Below, piece by piece: positions 1-10,289 of a stretch of 48,500 nucleotides of DNA. The notes beneath the pieces are model-generated. The model saw only the letters and a list, made by a program, of their open reading frames with translations, was not told the DNA's origin and did not search any database. Source of the DNA: Cristatella mucedo (lineage: Eukaryota > Bryozoa > Phylactolaemata > Cristatellidae); the NCBI GenBank assembly GCA_009760855.2, contig WPIO01000048.1:1081501-1130000 (forward strand). Direction: 5' to 3'. Position numbers and translations under genes: made by a program. How positions within the stretch are numbered: position 1 is the stretch's first letter; each line of letters opens with the position of its first letter.

Positions 1-247
1 GTCACTGACAGGAGCTGCTGGCGAATGGCTGCCACTGCTAATCCATGTCATTGGCACGTGACCCCTAACCACTGTGTTGCTGGCAGCAGGGCTTAGCATA
101 AGTGTTTTTCACTGATATGTCTGCCGAAAACCGTGATCTCATGACAAGCTGGGAGAGAAGCAGAGAGGGCAGCCCAGAAAGAAGGCAAGCAAGAGAGGAA
201 GAGGGCAAGCATGACCCTAGTGGCAAATAAGGGAGTTTAGTGGAAAG

Positions 248-345
248 TAATAATAATAATAAGACATTTATGTAGCACCCAATAAGAATTAAATTTCTTT
301 CTAGGCACTTGACACGTGCTAGTATGCACTTGACATATAATATAC
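248..345 (-). mobile_element. LINE A 3' tail fragment
   Basis: The stretch begins with a run of AAT units and continues with the reverse complement of the conserved LINE A terminus (GCACCCAATAAGAATTAAAT, then TTTCTTTCTAGGCAC). In sense orientation this is a GCGCC-type hairpin followed by a (TTA)n end, as in L2/CR1-like LINEs. It is a 5'-truncated, non-coding insertion and is well diverged from the better copies at 2477-3180 and 24888-25995. Confidence 0.6.
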
Positions 346-448
346 TATATCTGTTGACTAGTAGTACGTGGGTAGAGCTAACAGACAGGTGGAAGGAAAT
401 GGGACAGGGATGGAAGACAGGGACGAAGAGAGACAGGGGGAAAGAAAT

Positions 449-451
<3 letters not shown>

Positions 452-542
<91 letters not shown>
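452..542. repeat. (GA)n microsatellite
   Basis: This is an almost pure AG dinucleotide run of about 90 bases. Reading frames through it give only Arg-Glu or Ser-Leu repeats and are not genes. Confidence 0.98.
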
Positions 543-546
<4 letters not shown>

Positions 547-1183
547 AGGTTATTACATACGAGTGCATTCGAGAGGCTGTCAGATATGCTAACAGACCGT
601 GCTGCTGAGGAATGAGGTCGAGCAAAGGAGAAGCCAACGGTGCAATCGCACACTACCAATAAGAGGCAGTGCAATGGCCAGCCACAAGTGGCCGGGATTG
701 CTACTTCGATAAGCCACGATTGTGGCTTTCGAAGCAGTGCAGTAGCCCGGTCACAGGACTCGGGCCATTAGGAGTAATTGGAGTAATTGGCTGGTGCTAT
801 CTATTCACTGGGAAGAGGGCAACAACTACCTGGCCTCTAGCCAACTGACCTCGCATTCGTGCTTAGACCTTTTCTCATATCAAGTGTATGCCCGAAACAC
901 ACGAATAAGCATAATTGCTTGTAAAAGTAAATAGTAGAAGTTAAGCAGGGACGGGTAAATGGATTTGTTTATGTGTAGGGCAGTTGATCTACTACTGAGT
1001 CACTGCAGCAGCTGAGCTTGCAGGAGGCATGTGGATTGGGAAGATGGGGCAAGGCTTGCTGATCTGCTGGAGGGAGGGCCTGATCTATTTGGTATAAGCA
1101 GGCAGCTGTGCTGAGCCTGCTCCCAGTCCAGGCGGCCGTGATACTCCCAGGCAGCAGTTAGCTGTTGAATCGATGACCGATCG
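543..1183. other. No gene or known repeat recognised
   Basis: No long frame with protein-like composition, splice-bounded exon or repeat family was recognised. A short tandem GGAGTAATT duplication lies near 770-790. Confidence 0.5.
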
Positions 1184-1460
1184 TTAATAATAATGATACA
1201 TTAGATATAGCGCCCTCAGAGAAGCCGTGATGGCACACTAGGTAAGGCGGTTGCTTTCACGACCTCGGTCCCGAGGTCATGGGTTCGATTCCTGCAGTGG
1301 GCGATCCTTTATCGCCATTGCAAGTGGTGGTGATAGCCGTAAAGGCTCTTCTGTCGCGATACAAAAAGAGGCTGTTTAATCAGCTAGAGAACTTAAATCT
1401 CTTTCTAGGCTCTTTACATTGGCTGCAAAGGAAGGACGATCGAATGGGCCGATGACTAGC
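1184..1460 (-). mobile_element. LINE A 3' tail split by a SINE1 insertion
   Basis: The two halves of the LINE A terminus, seen in reverse complement, lie at 1184-1217 (AAT run, then ATATAGCGCCCTC) and 1392-1460 (CTTAAATCTCTTTCTAGGC, then TTTACATTGGCTGCAAAGGAAG). The gap is filled by a complete SINE1 flanked by the direct repeat AGAGAA. The LINE insertion is therefore older than the SINE. Confidence 0.8.
1224..1385 (+). mobile_element. SINE1, tRNA-derived, complete copy
   Basis: The head is tRNA-like. GATGGCACACTAGG resembles an A box, and GGTTCGATTCC at about 1283 is a good RNA polymerase III B box. A body follows with GCAAGTGGTGGTGATAGCCG and AAAGGCTCTTCTGTCGC, ending TTTAATCAGCT. The copy is flanked by the 6-bp direct repeat AGAGAA (1218-1223 and 1386-1391), which fits a target-site duplication. 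Other copies are at 5827-5987 (+), 20189-20345 (-) and 31181-31344 (-). It has no poly-A tail. The sequence continues far beyond tRNA length and does not fold as a full cloverleaf, so it is not a tRNA gene. Confidence 0.88.
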
Positions 1461-2130
1461 TGAGGAAGCAGCTAGTACTTATGTGTGTCTGTATGTAACT
1501 GCTCAAAGTCTCGTGGTACTGGCCGTGTTACAGGGATGGCTGGTGTTCTAGTTTTCTAAAAGCTTTAGCAGTGGCTCTCCCAGGATCAGATCTCGTGCTG
1601 CCTGGCGGACACCGGGCTTCTCACTCACTGCTCGCCAGCCACGTGCAGGGTTTCGGTCGATCGCCTCCGGTCTGATGACTTTTGAAGGGCCCTAGTTGTG
1701 CTCCCCGGTGGCTGCCTGACTGCAGTCGGTGCCTTTGCTCTCGACGGCAGGTGCAGCAGCTGAGGCAGGCAGGCTGTGGCCTTGCTCTAAGGCAGGTGCT
1801 TCGGTCTGCCGGTCGGCCTGCTGCCCTGGAAGGCCAGCAATTTCCGGCAGCGCTAGGTTCATCCAGTAGTTAATGTCCCGTGGGCTTTTCGAGGCCACTA
1901 AAGTTCATTGTTGCCTCAGTGGGGTCGCTGAAGTTCATTGTTGCCTCTGCTGGCCAGGCCACTGCACTGGGTGTAAGTCTTCGTCCTTGCAGTGTTTCTG
2001 CTTGGCCGGACATGTGTGCTGCAAGCAGGAGGCCTGCCGGATGCTCTGAGAAGCATGATCGTATCGGCCGTTCCTAGCGTCTGGGCTGTGTCGATGATTA
2101 TTCCTTGCTCCTCTCAGCTGCTGCCACCTG
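1461..2130. other. No gene recognised; short imperfect tandem repeat
   Basis: No exon or known transposon was recognised. Around 1900-1950 the words AAGTTCATTGTTGCCTC occur twice about 30 bases apart. The remainder is moderately GC-rich unique-looking sequence. Confidence 0.45.
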
Positions 2131-2216
2131 AATAATAATAATATTAAGAAGCATTTGCATGGCACCCTAGGAGAATGGAATCTCTTTCTCAGCACTATGC
2201 TGTAAAGGAAGAATGC
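2131..2216 (-). mobile_element. LINE A 3' tail fragment
   Basis: The reverse complement of the LINE A terminus is recognisable: a run of AAT, then TGGCACCCTAGGAGAATGGA, ATCTCTTTCTCAGCAC and TGTAAAGGAAG. It is short and non-coding. Confidence 0.65.
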
Positions 2217-2476
2217 CCGTGCAAGAACTCTGCTGTCCATCTTAACAGTGCTGCCTTCATTTTACATTGAGCTGGCAGTGCAAAAGGGCCTCGGCTTGGT
2301 CGCTCTTGTAAAAATGGCTCCCATGGCACCTGCTTTCCCAGGTCCTTCCGTGCATGCGTTCTGGGAGGTTGGTTCTGCACGTGTTTGCAGTGGCATCTTG
2401 CCCGGAGCACGTTATCTCGGCGCCGAAGCAAGGGGCAACAATGGGCTATCCTGCTGAGGCTGTTAGCTTCCTCTAG

Positions 2477-3180
2477 TGACATCCCGTCTTGACTTCTGTA
2501 GCTCACTGCTTGCTGGCCTAACGGCATGTGCAATCAGGCGATTACAGCCGGTGCAAAACTCTGCATCTAGGCTTGTCTGTCGTGAGTGTCGCAGTTGCCA
2601 CATCACACCACTTCTCGCCGACCTGCACTGGCTACCAGTCAAGCAACGGATCGACTTCAAGGTTTTGTCGCTCACTTTTAGGTCACTTCATTCTTTGGCT
2701 CCAGCCTATCTCTCAGATCTACTCCCCCACCAGGCCAAGCATCGTACCACCCGCTTTTCGGAATCCAACAATCTACCAATACCTCGTACAAACCTCAAAT
2801 CCTTTGGAGACCGTGCATTTAGTTCGTATGCTCCCAAAGCCTGGAACTCCCTCCCGACTTGCGTCACAACATCCCCTGACTTGATCAAATTTAAAAAGAA
2901 ATTAAAAACGTACCCATTTATGACAGCATTTAGTGGGTCTCTGTGATTCGTCCTTGATATGCTTATGTGTGCTGACACTGTGCATGCTGCCACTAACCGC
3001 ACTTGCATGCTGACCCTGTGCACGTCACCCCTAACCATGTTATTCATGTTGTTCGTTTATCAAGCATGCTATTACTCACCATTCAATTGCGTTTCCCTTT
3101 TCAGCAGATGTAAAGCACCTAGAAAGAGATTGAGTTCTCTGAAGGCGCTTTATCAAGTGCGTTATTATTATTATTATTAT
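2477..3180 (+). mobile_element. LINE A (L2/CR1-like), 5'-truncated copy with intact C-terminal frame
   Basis: The frame 2476-2946 (156 aa) is the C-terminal part of an L2/CR1-type reverse transcriptase. Typical family words are present: CAIRRLQPVQNSASRLV, LHWLPVKQRIDFKVL, LAPAYLSDLLP, FGDRAFSSYAPKAWNSLP and a final SGSL. A 3' UTR of about 170 bases follows, then the conserved hairpin AAAGCACCTAGAAAGAGA / TTCTCTGAAGGCGC and a (TTA)n end. The unbroken frame suggests a fairly young insertion. The polymerase active-site region and endonuclease are missing, so the copy cannot move on its own. Confidence 0.9.
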
Positions 3181-3321
3181 TTTGGCCTCGTGGCCTTGGC
3201 TTTGAAATGGTTTAGGTCATACCCCGGTGAGCTCATTCAGGTTTTCTGTGGCAGCAATTACTGTTACTGTTGCATTGTAACATGCATCGTCTTCTTTAGC
3301 GCTTCATTCTGACCTTTTTTT

Positions 3322-3550
<229 letters not shown>

Positions 3551-3695
3551 GTTGCCCAATCTTATCGTTAAGCATTTAGCATCTTTTTATGCTGATGATT
3601 GTTTCCATTTGTGTCTTGCATCTGATCTTGAGGTTTGTTGAACAGTGCCGTGCCTGAAGCTATGTCTGTCTGATGTCTGTTCCTTATCATGATGC

Positions 3696-3829
3696 TGCCT
3701 TAGTTTGGCCCAGGAGTTAAGGTGCTCGCCCCGATTAAGGCCTGGCCGAGGTCGTGGGCTCGAGTCCCGTGGCATATGTGAAGCACGCGAATACAGATCA
3801 AGTTCTCTTAGGGTGCTATACAAATGAAT
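3696..3829 (+). mobile_element. SINE2, tRNA-derived, with LINE-like tail
   Basis: The head reads TTTGGCCCAGGAGTTAAGG (A-box region) and GGGCTCGAGTCCCG (B box, slightly decayed). It is followed by GCATATGTGAAGCACGCG and the tail CAAGTTCTCTTAGGGTGC. Tails of better copies (4718-4856) read TAGAGATTAAGTTCTCTTGG, GGCGCTATATAAATGAATT. That tail has the same hairpin layout as the LINE A terminus. Confidence 0.82.
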
Positions 3830-3832
3830 CAT

Positions 3833-4717
3833 GCGCTATGTACACCTGGAATCTTTGTGTAGTTTTTTACACCCTGCAAGTCCTTTTGTTAGTAACACAG
3901 CAGCTCTCGGTGGTCCTCTAGCTTCGTAAAATTGCCATCAGTGACTGGCTGAATCTCTTCATAGTGGATCTCGTCATTTCTGGATCTCTTCAGGCCTGGT
4001 TAGCAAGCTGGAATTTGGAAGTTGGATTTGAATCAGACAGCAACCAGAATCTTCAGGCTCAACGGTAGTCATAAGTTTCTCGTTCATGTGATTTTACCTG
4101 TTACAAAGCTCAAGGGCATAGGTGCTGTTATCCCCATACTGTCAATCTTTTCTAACCATTTTCTGCACAGACTTGCAGTCAAGATTATGTCTGCTCTGCC
4201 TATTTTTGGTGCATCACGGGCTCGGCTCATTGCAAGATCCCCATGTCATATCTTATAAACAAAAGCCTCAAAAAACCCACATCGGTAATGGTATTGAGTT
4301 TATTTACTAACAAAATCGGGAGCTAGAGCAATTTCAAAGACAAGTTCAGAATCTGTGCAGCCACTGAAACTTAATCGTATGTAGGAGTTACTTACCAGAA
4401 GTGAAATTTAAGGAAACCCCTGCTTGTAGGGTTGAGTGGTGCTGACCCTAGGACTCAGCCAGTGCAGTCTTACTGCCGTCCCACGTGCTAGTGTGCCCAT
4501 TGATAGGGAAACCACTGAGCCCGTGTAAGTCCCAGTTTCCTCGATTGTGTCTCGTTCTGGATTTTTGATCATTTTTAGCTCAAACCCTTTCTATTTTCCT
4601 TGATTTTTTCTTAGTTGACGAGGGTGTGGCCATACTTATTGGACCGGTATCAGTCGCAAGGGAACAAGCTTCACACACTAGACATGGGTCATGAAACTAT
4701 GCTAAAAGTCGAAGGAA
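3833..4717. other. No gene recognised
   Basis: Short open frames of 60-80 codons exist (for example near 4022-4258 on +) but lack conserved motifs and splice-consistent neighbours. No repeat family was recognised. Confidence 0.45.
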
Positions 4718-4856
4718 GCGGTTAAGGTGCTCGCCCCGACCAAGGTCTGACTGAAGTCGTGGGTTCGAGCCCCGAGGCATATGTGGAGCACCTGAATAGA
4801 GATTAAGTTCTCTTGGGGCGCTATATAAATGAATTTTATTTATTTATTTATATTTA
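4718..4856 (+). mobile_element. SINE2, 5'-shortened copy with (TTTA)n end
   Basis: The copy starts within the tRNA-like head (GGTTAAGGTGCTCGCCCCGA) and has a perfect B box GGTTCGAGCCC near 4762. The tail TAGAGATTAAGTTCTCTTGG, GGCGCTATATAAATGAATT is followed by (TTTA)n. The LINE-like tail and short tandem terminus fit mobilisation by an L2/CR1-type LINE. Confidence 0.85.
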
Positions 4857-5570
4857 AGGAAAAGCCATACAACTGTGAATGCCGATAATTACAGTTGTCA
4901 ATTTGTCATGCCTGACCAGTGATACTTCAAAATCATATTGGTTTGCAAGCATTAGGGTGCTGCTGAGAGTGTGAGAATTGTTAGTAATTTCGTTGATGTA
5001 TCTGGCAAATCGAGCCTGATGAAGCAGCCCTCGGAGTGTTTCCTCCTCGATGGGGTCAAGTTCCCACTTTGTAGCCTAATGCAACCTTCACATACGTGAA
5101 TATGTTCGACTCAGCTTGACGGTGTGTTAGTCAAGTATCGACTCTAGATTTCGGATACCCGGACTTGGTCTGGTCATCCGATTAGGTGACTCGGGTGAGC
5201 AGTGCAAGTTTTGCTTCTTGCACGAGCATCCTGGTACTGACGACCGGTTCGTGACGTGTTTACTGTACTCGATGAGTTGTGCACGACTATGCAGTGCCTT
5301 GGATTGCGTAGCCGCCGGATGCTGCCTGGGTAGATCTCTGCCTTCAGCACTTTGTTCACTGATTGCTTCACAGGTCAACACTGTCTTGCCTTGGTGAGTA
5401 GCTGGCCAGAGCAAAACTTCCGCTTATGACCTGCCGAATCTTGGAGCTGCCTAGGATGATTGACGGCTGTTCATGCTGCTCAGAAGAATGCTGCATCCAT
5501 GCTCGGCTAGATGATGCCCGGTGTGGCCAACTTCCGGTCCTGCTTGCTTGGCCCAGCCGGAGCCTCCGGC
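4857..5570. other. No gene recognised
   Basis: No convincing exon or repeat was seen. A 95-codon antisense frame at 5127-5414 has no recognisable motif. Confidence 0.45.
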
Positions 5571-5655
5571 TTAATAATAATAATAATAATACACTTGATA
5601 AAGCACCCCCAGATAACTCAATCTCTGTCTAGGTGCTTTACATTTGGCTTCGCCT
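5571..5655 (-). mobile_element. LINE A 3' tail fragment
   Basis: (AAT)n is followed by CACTTGATAAAGCACCCCCA, GATAACTCAATCTCTGTC and TAGGTGCTTTACATTTG, the reverse complement of the LINE A hairpin and terminus. Confidence 0.75.
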
Positions 5656-5826
5656 TAGTAGCCAGCGGTGCGAGCTAGTCAGCATTGCTTGCTTGCTGGG
5701 GCTGGGTGGCACCGTGGCAGAAATTGGGGCTTAAACTAAAGCACGACAAGAACCTTCTTTACTATTGTCACTCAGCTTCCTGTGGGCATGTGCAGCCGAG
5801 CAGTTCTGCCTACTGGTACTTGGTGA

Positions 5827-5987
5827 GCCGTGATGGCACACTAGGTAAGGTGGTTGCTTTCACTACCTCGGTCCGAGGTCGTGGGTTCGAATCCTCCGTT
5901 AGGCAATCCTATATTTCCACTGCAAGCGGTGGTGATAGTCGTAAAGGCTCTTCTGTCGCTATGTAAAAAGAGGCTGTTAAATCAGCT
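5827..5987 (+). mobile_element. SINE1, full-length copy
   Basis: The copy shows GCCGTGATGGCACACTAGG, B box GGTTCGAATCC at about 5885, the GCAAGCGGTGGTGATAGTCG body and the TTAAATCAGCT end. No convincing target-site duplication is visible, perhaps because the flanks have drifted. Confidence 0.85.
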
Positions 5988-6679
5988 AGTATTATTTGCC
6001 AGCCAGCCAGCAGTTGAGCCTGCTTATTATTATTATAGGTCTCCGCAGGGGGTGCCTGACGCATGTTAAATGGCACCAGCCGCTCAGCACTTCTGCAGAA
6101 TATTGATCCAGGTCATGTATTTGCTTTTAGTTTCTTACCGTGTACAGTTCTTACTGAGATGCAGGTGTGCTGGCTGGCTAATAGTAAGTAGGTCGGGCAC
6201 GGGCTGGGACCATCTGCGTGCTGATGAAGCTCCCCATTGTCAACCTCGTAAGGCACCGCTGCCGCGCCGCGCCACACTGCGCCCCTGCCATTCGGCCGTG
6301 CTTTGCTGAGCCTGGCGGTAGCTTTTGCTCATAGTTGCGTGCTGCGGGCAAGCGACGCAATCTGGAGCGGAGGCTGGTCCTTCCCTGCCTTCTCTTCTCC
6401 TTCGTGGAGAATAGCAGGTCGCTTGTATAGCACAGCAAGGGAACTAGATCTCTATGGAGGCACTTTACGACTCACAGCTAGAGAATCGATGCCCGTGGGG
6501 TGCGCAACGTCAAGAGTGCAGCTGCTGACGAGCTGCATGCTTGCGCCAGCATACTAAAGCGAGCATGAAGACACTCGTGGCCACCGGTTAGTATGACCTG
6601 TGGCTACTGACAAGCACTCACTCGTGTACAGGTGCTCGCACCAAGCATAGCGAAATAAAAAAGAGAAGTTTACTGGGCT
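5988..6679. other. Mostly unrecognised sequence with a short LINE A-like tail
   Basis: At about 6411-6470 on the - strand the words TATAGCACAGCAAGGGAACT and AGATCTCTATGGAGGCACTT resemble a decayed LINE A terminus. The rest is GC-rich and shows no exon or repeat that I recognise. Confidence 0.4.
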
Positions 6680-7010
6680 GCAGTGAATCTGGCCCGAAAA
6701 GATTCGTCTTTAGCTGAGACTTTTAAGTTGCAAGGTCATCGATGGTAGTGAGCGTAGCCAGAAGTGAGGTCCAGACTTTCAGTGCCTATGGGCTGAAGGC
6801 TCGATCATTAAAAGATTTTAGTTTAGTGGCAGGATGGTGAGACGACTACTAGATGTTCAGTAGTGGTTGTTGAAAGAGCGCACTGGATGAGCAAGGAGGT
6901 TGGGTGTGTAGGCGAGTGTGCGTGCGAGTGAACCGACCTTTAAGCCAGACAAGAGGATCTGAAATCGATTCTACGCTTGATTGGGAGCCAGTGTGCCGCC
7001 GCAGTACGGC
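6680..7010 (-). mobile_element. Decayed L2/CR1-like LINE fragment (LINE C)
   Basis: The - strand carries, in broken frames, the words HWLPIKRRIDFR, a decayed counterpart of the LINE A LHWLPVKQRIDFK. Further 3' are pieces corresponding to the AFSPYAPKVWNSLP region and a KSQLKT-like end. It is more diverged from LINE A and B than those are internally, so I label it separately. Several stops and frameshifts make it non-functional. Confidence 0.5.
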
Positions 7011-7299
7011 TGCGCCACGAGCATTTCCTAGTCACCGACTGCTGCGAACATCAGCACTCCTTTGTCAATTGAGTAGGCTGCTTGTAGCTCTAAATGCAAG
7101 TTCACACCCTTAGCTACTTATCAACTGAACGTGCTTGTGAGGCCCTGGCAGCAATGTCGTGGTGAAAAACTGTGCTAATTATTGCCTCGATAAATATGAG
7201 CTTAAAACATAGGCACTTACCTTGATCGTCGTCCAGCAAGCAGCAGTAAAGCATCGAGCTGATGTGAGAGGTCAAGCTTCTGTGTGGTATACCATAAAT

Positions 7300-7425
7300 T
7301 TATAATCAGTTGGTATTGTATATTCCCATTGACTATGTATTAAACTGTATTTCCTTTCCAGCTCTTGTAAGGTGCCTTGAAAAAGAGGCAGTTTGCCCAG
7401 GGCGATATATAATATCATTATTGTT
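7300..7425 (+). mobile_element. LINE-like 3' UTR and tail
   Basis: TTTCCTTTCCAGCTCTTGTA, AGGTGCCTTGAAAAAGAGGC and GGGCGATATATAATATCATT then TATTGTTATT follow the same order as LINE A 3' ends (pyrimidine stretch, AAAGCGCC hairpin, TTA tail). It is diverged and non-coding. Confidence 0.55.
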
Positions 7426-8404
7426 ATTACTCTGTAGAGCCAATGAGTGATTTGGTGGATGGAGGGGAGGCTGCCCGAGGTTTTAAGTCCTTGATCAGAG
7501 ACCCTGGTCAGTCCTTCGCTGGTCTGCTGCCCGTTGGTCTGTTACCAGCCCTTATTTGCCGTGTCGCTGCTGGGATGGTCTGCAATGTTCCTTGTCATTA
7601 GATGTCGCAGATCTTCAGCCGTCCTTGACAGTAGCCTGCATCGTCCAGCGGCCGTTGTGCTGTTGTCGTTATAGGAGCGCTGGCAATGGATAGTGTTGCA
7701 TTTCCATTTTTCTCCCTGTTCTTTGGTATAGCTCTGTTTAGTCTGCTTGCTTTTGAATGCTTTTAGACAGGCCCGGCAGTTGTTTTTATTGATTGACGCC
7801 GGTGTCAGCAGGCAACAGCAGCCGGAGCCTGCACCGGATCGGTGGTCTCCCTGGGAGCCCCCACCTCCGTGCCCACCTCAAGGAGTCTGGCTTTGGGCTG
7901 CAGATGGCATGTCCGGCAAGGGATACGATTGCATCTCTAGATCCATAATTGAGAAGTACTAAGCCAGAACTAAGCGACTGTGCCCTGGGAGCAAAAGCTG
8001 CTTCGGTTGCTGCTACTACTACTGGTGCAAGCTAAAGTCGGGCTCTGTCTCGTCTCAGATACCTTGGGCAGGGAGCCGGCACTATGCAGTCAGAGAAGGG
8101 AAGAACTTAAGGGGAACAGGCAGGCACAATGGCCTCTGTCTGTCTTCCTCTTGATCTCATGGATGCCGATCTTTGTCAAGATCCGAAGCAGTACCTTTGG
8201 GTCTTTGTCACTGCATACCTTAAGGCCACTTTTCATTGGCCGCTGTGCTAGGCTAGCTCAGTAAATTGATCTTAGTCTTACGAGAGCTGCGTAGCTTTCT
8301 AAGGGTCGCCTTCTAGCCCTTGTCATGGTGCACAAGGCCCGAGTGTGTTTGCGTGTTTGTTGGTGTGTGCACGCACACTTATCTGTGTATGTGTGTGTGC
8401 GTTG
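7426..8404. other. No gene recognised
   Basis: Short open frames (7747-7962 and 7980-8264 on +) have no family motifs. If the G-alpha gene has further 5' exons in the window they could be here, but I found no P-loop (GxGESGKS-like) or other G-alpha helical-domain exon. Confidence 0.4.
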
Positions 8405-8528
8405 CTTGTGCATGCTGACACTCTCCACGCTATCACTAACAAATTGACATGCTTTCTTTCCAGCGAATTTTAAGTGACTGGAAAAGATTTGGTTCTCTTC
8501 GGGCTCTGTACACATTTATTATTATAGC
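8405..8528 (+). mobile_element. LINE-like 3' UTR and tail
   Basis: TGTGCATGCTGACACTCTCC, then TTTCTTTCCAGCGAATTTTA, AGTGACTGGAAAAGATTTGG and TTCTCTTCGGGCTCTGTACA, ending in ATTTATTATTATA. This order matches the LINE A 3' UTR, with many substitutions. It ends about 310 bases before the first recognised G-alpha exon. Confidence 0.6.
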
Positions 8529-8838
8529 AATGCTGTGTTACTTTCTACCCTGGGACGCCCCTTCTTGCGTGCACGGCTGTCCAGCTATTAAATCATTGCC
8601 CGGTGCTCTCAGATTAAGCCCGAGATTCGTCGCCATTGCCCTCCGGCTCTCAGACAGTGGGAGCTGGTCTCTATCGGGTCTCTTGCCATCGCCGTAGCTG
8701 TGTCATGCTTTCGTCTGGCACGCTGGCCTTGCTCTCAGCTCTCGGACGCGTTGGAAATCGATGTATTGATGCCACTTCCTTTTTGTTTCACTGCGGCTCT
8801 GCGATCAGCCTGGTTAACGAGATATTGTGGAATTGCAG

Positions 8839-8889
8839 ATTGAATCTGTCAAGTATTTCTTTGACAACATTGACCGCTTGCAACAAAAG
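8839..8889 (+). other. G-alpha penultimate coding exon (51 nt)
   Basis: The 51-nt exon encodes [17 protein letters not shown], matching the ESVKYFLDNL segment that precedes switch I in Galpha12/13 proteins. It is bounded by a GGAATTGCAG acceptor at 8829-8838 and a GTAAAT donor at 8890. Both ends are in phase 0, agreeing with the next exon. It is short enough to be missed by simple gene finders. Confidence 0.85.
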
Positions 8890-10289
8890 GTAAATATGTG
8901 TATCGCCCGCGGCGCTGTCTCATGCTACCGAGTCGTCTATTTGCATGTCCGTGAAGATAAAGCATGCTAGGCCGGCTGTGCCTCTTACCTTGTGACTGAC
9001 CCAAGGGTAGATAATGGATAAGTGTGTCAATGCAGATGTTGCTGCGTGTGTAAGCAAAGCTAGATGCCGTCAGTATATGCTGACCTATTACTATGGCAAC
9101 ACTAATGATTGAATAAGCGTAAGACTGTTGATTTGATGTGCGTACAAGGCCTCCATGAGAGACACCATTTGCTCTTATGTGCTCCTTAGTCTTCACCCGA
9201 CGTTCTGTGAGTTTCTGGGGAGAATTTCACATGTAGCCTAAGGGTACTGTGTTCTCACTTCACAACCCAGATCTGCCCCCCCCCCCGTGGTTTGAGTCCT
9301 GCAAGAGGGAATTCATTATTGCTACTGCAAGTTGAAGTAATAGCTGCCAAGGCTATGATGCTGCTATATATAATAATCGATGATAACAATCGTAATAATA
9401 ATAATACATTTGATATAGTGCCCTCAGAGAAGTCAATCTCTTTCCAGGCACTTTCCGTTTGCTTCAAAGGAAGCACGATCGAATGGTTAGTGGTAGCTTG
9501 CTCAAAAAACAACATGAATAGCATGGTTAGGGGTGACATGCAGAGGGTCAGTATGCAAGTGTGGTTAATGACAGCATGTAACAGTGTCAGCACGTGTTGA
9601 TGACTTGCTGTTGCTTGCAATTTCGGGTGATAAACTGTTGATGGCTATTTGCAACTGGCTGCAGTCATTTCTAGTCAGTAATCAGACTTTGCTGCTCGTG
9701 TTTGGTGTTGCAGTCATATACTCCTACTCTACCTGATATATTGCATGCCCGAAAGGCCACAAAAGGGATCGTGGAGTACGATATTGATATTAGAGGGATC
9801 CCTTTCAAGTTCGTCGACGTCGGTGGCCAGCGATCACAACGCCAGAAGTGGTTCCAGTGTTTCGACTCGGTCACTTCCATTCTGTTTTTGGTGTCCTCCA
9901 GCGAGTTCGATCAGAAGCTCATGGAGGACCGAAGAACGAACAGGCTCGTGGAGTCGGTCAATATTTTTGAAACCATCGTCAAAAATAGGTCGTTCGTCAA
10001 TGTTTCGATTATCCTGTTTCTTAACAAAACAGACCTGCTTGAAGAGAAAGTCAAGACAGCTAACATAGCAGAGCACTTTCCACAATTCACCGGTGATCCG
10101 CACAATCTGCGCAGCGTTCAACAGTTCATGCTGCGCATGTTCGAGCTCAAGTGCACAGAGTCGTCGCGCCAGAAGCCGCTATTTCACCATTTCACCACCG
10201 CTGTGGATACCGAGAACATCAAGTTTGTCTTTCAAGCTGCCAAGGATACGATACTGCAGGAGAACCTGCAGAGCCTCATGATGCAGTGA
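8839..10289 (+). CDS. G-protein alpha subunit, 12/13 class, last two exons (partial gene)
   Basis: Heterotrimeric G-protein alpha subunits bind and hydrolyse GTP at the inner face of the plasma membrane. The 12/13 class couples receptors to RhoGEFs and the actin cytoskeleton. Exons 8839-8889 and 9714-10289 join in phase 0 and give about 208 residues, the C-terminal 55-60% of a normal 350-380 aa protein. Visible motifs are switch I ARKATKGI with the catalytic Arg, the G3/switch II motif [12 protein letters not shown] with the catalytic Gln, [13 protein letters not shown], the base-binding motif [24 protein letters not shown] at the G5 position and the C-terminal helix ending LQSLMMQ. The [12 protein letters not shown] and HHFTTA words and the MxQ end favour Galpha12/13 over Gi, Gq or Gs. 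Upstream exons with the P-loop and helical domain were not found. I leave the symbol blank because 12 and 13 cannot be told apart here. Confidence 0.93.
9395..9600 (-). mobile_element. LINE A 3' end inside the G-alpha intron
   Basis: AATAATAATACATTTGATAT, AGTGCCCTCAGAGAAGTCAA and TCTCTTTCCAGGCAC begin the reverse-complemented tail. It is followed by 3' UTR words such as CATGGTTAGGGGTGACATGC and AGAGGGTCAGTATGCAAG. It sits antisense to the gene in the intron 8890-9713. Confidence 0.8.
9714..10289 (+). other. G-alpha terminal coding exon
   Basis: The exon starts after the acceptor TTTGGTGTTGCAG (9701-9713) with [19 protein letters not shown], and ends with TGA at 10287-10289. The open frame extends 12 nt upstream of the acceptor, but those bases are intronic. 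It holds switch I to the C-terminus in one exon. The acceptor is supported by homology beginning just after it. Confidence 0.92.

Noticed and set aside
1230-1295. A tRNA gene, from the A- and B-box-like words
   Set aside because: The same words recur in four copies with a shared non-tRNA body and flanking duplications, so it is a SINE head. No complete cloverleaf could be drawn.
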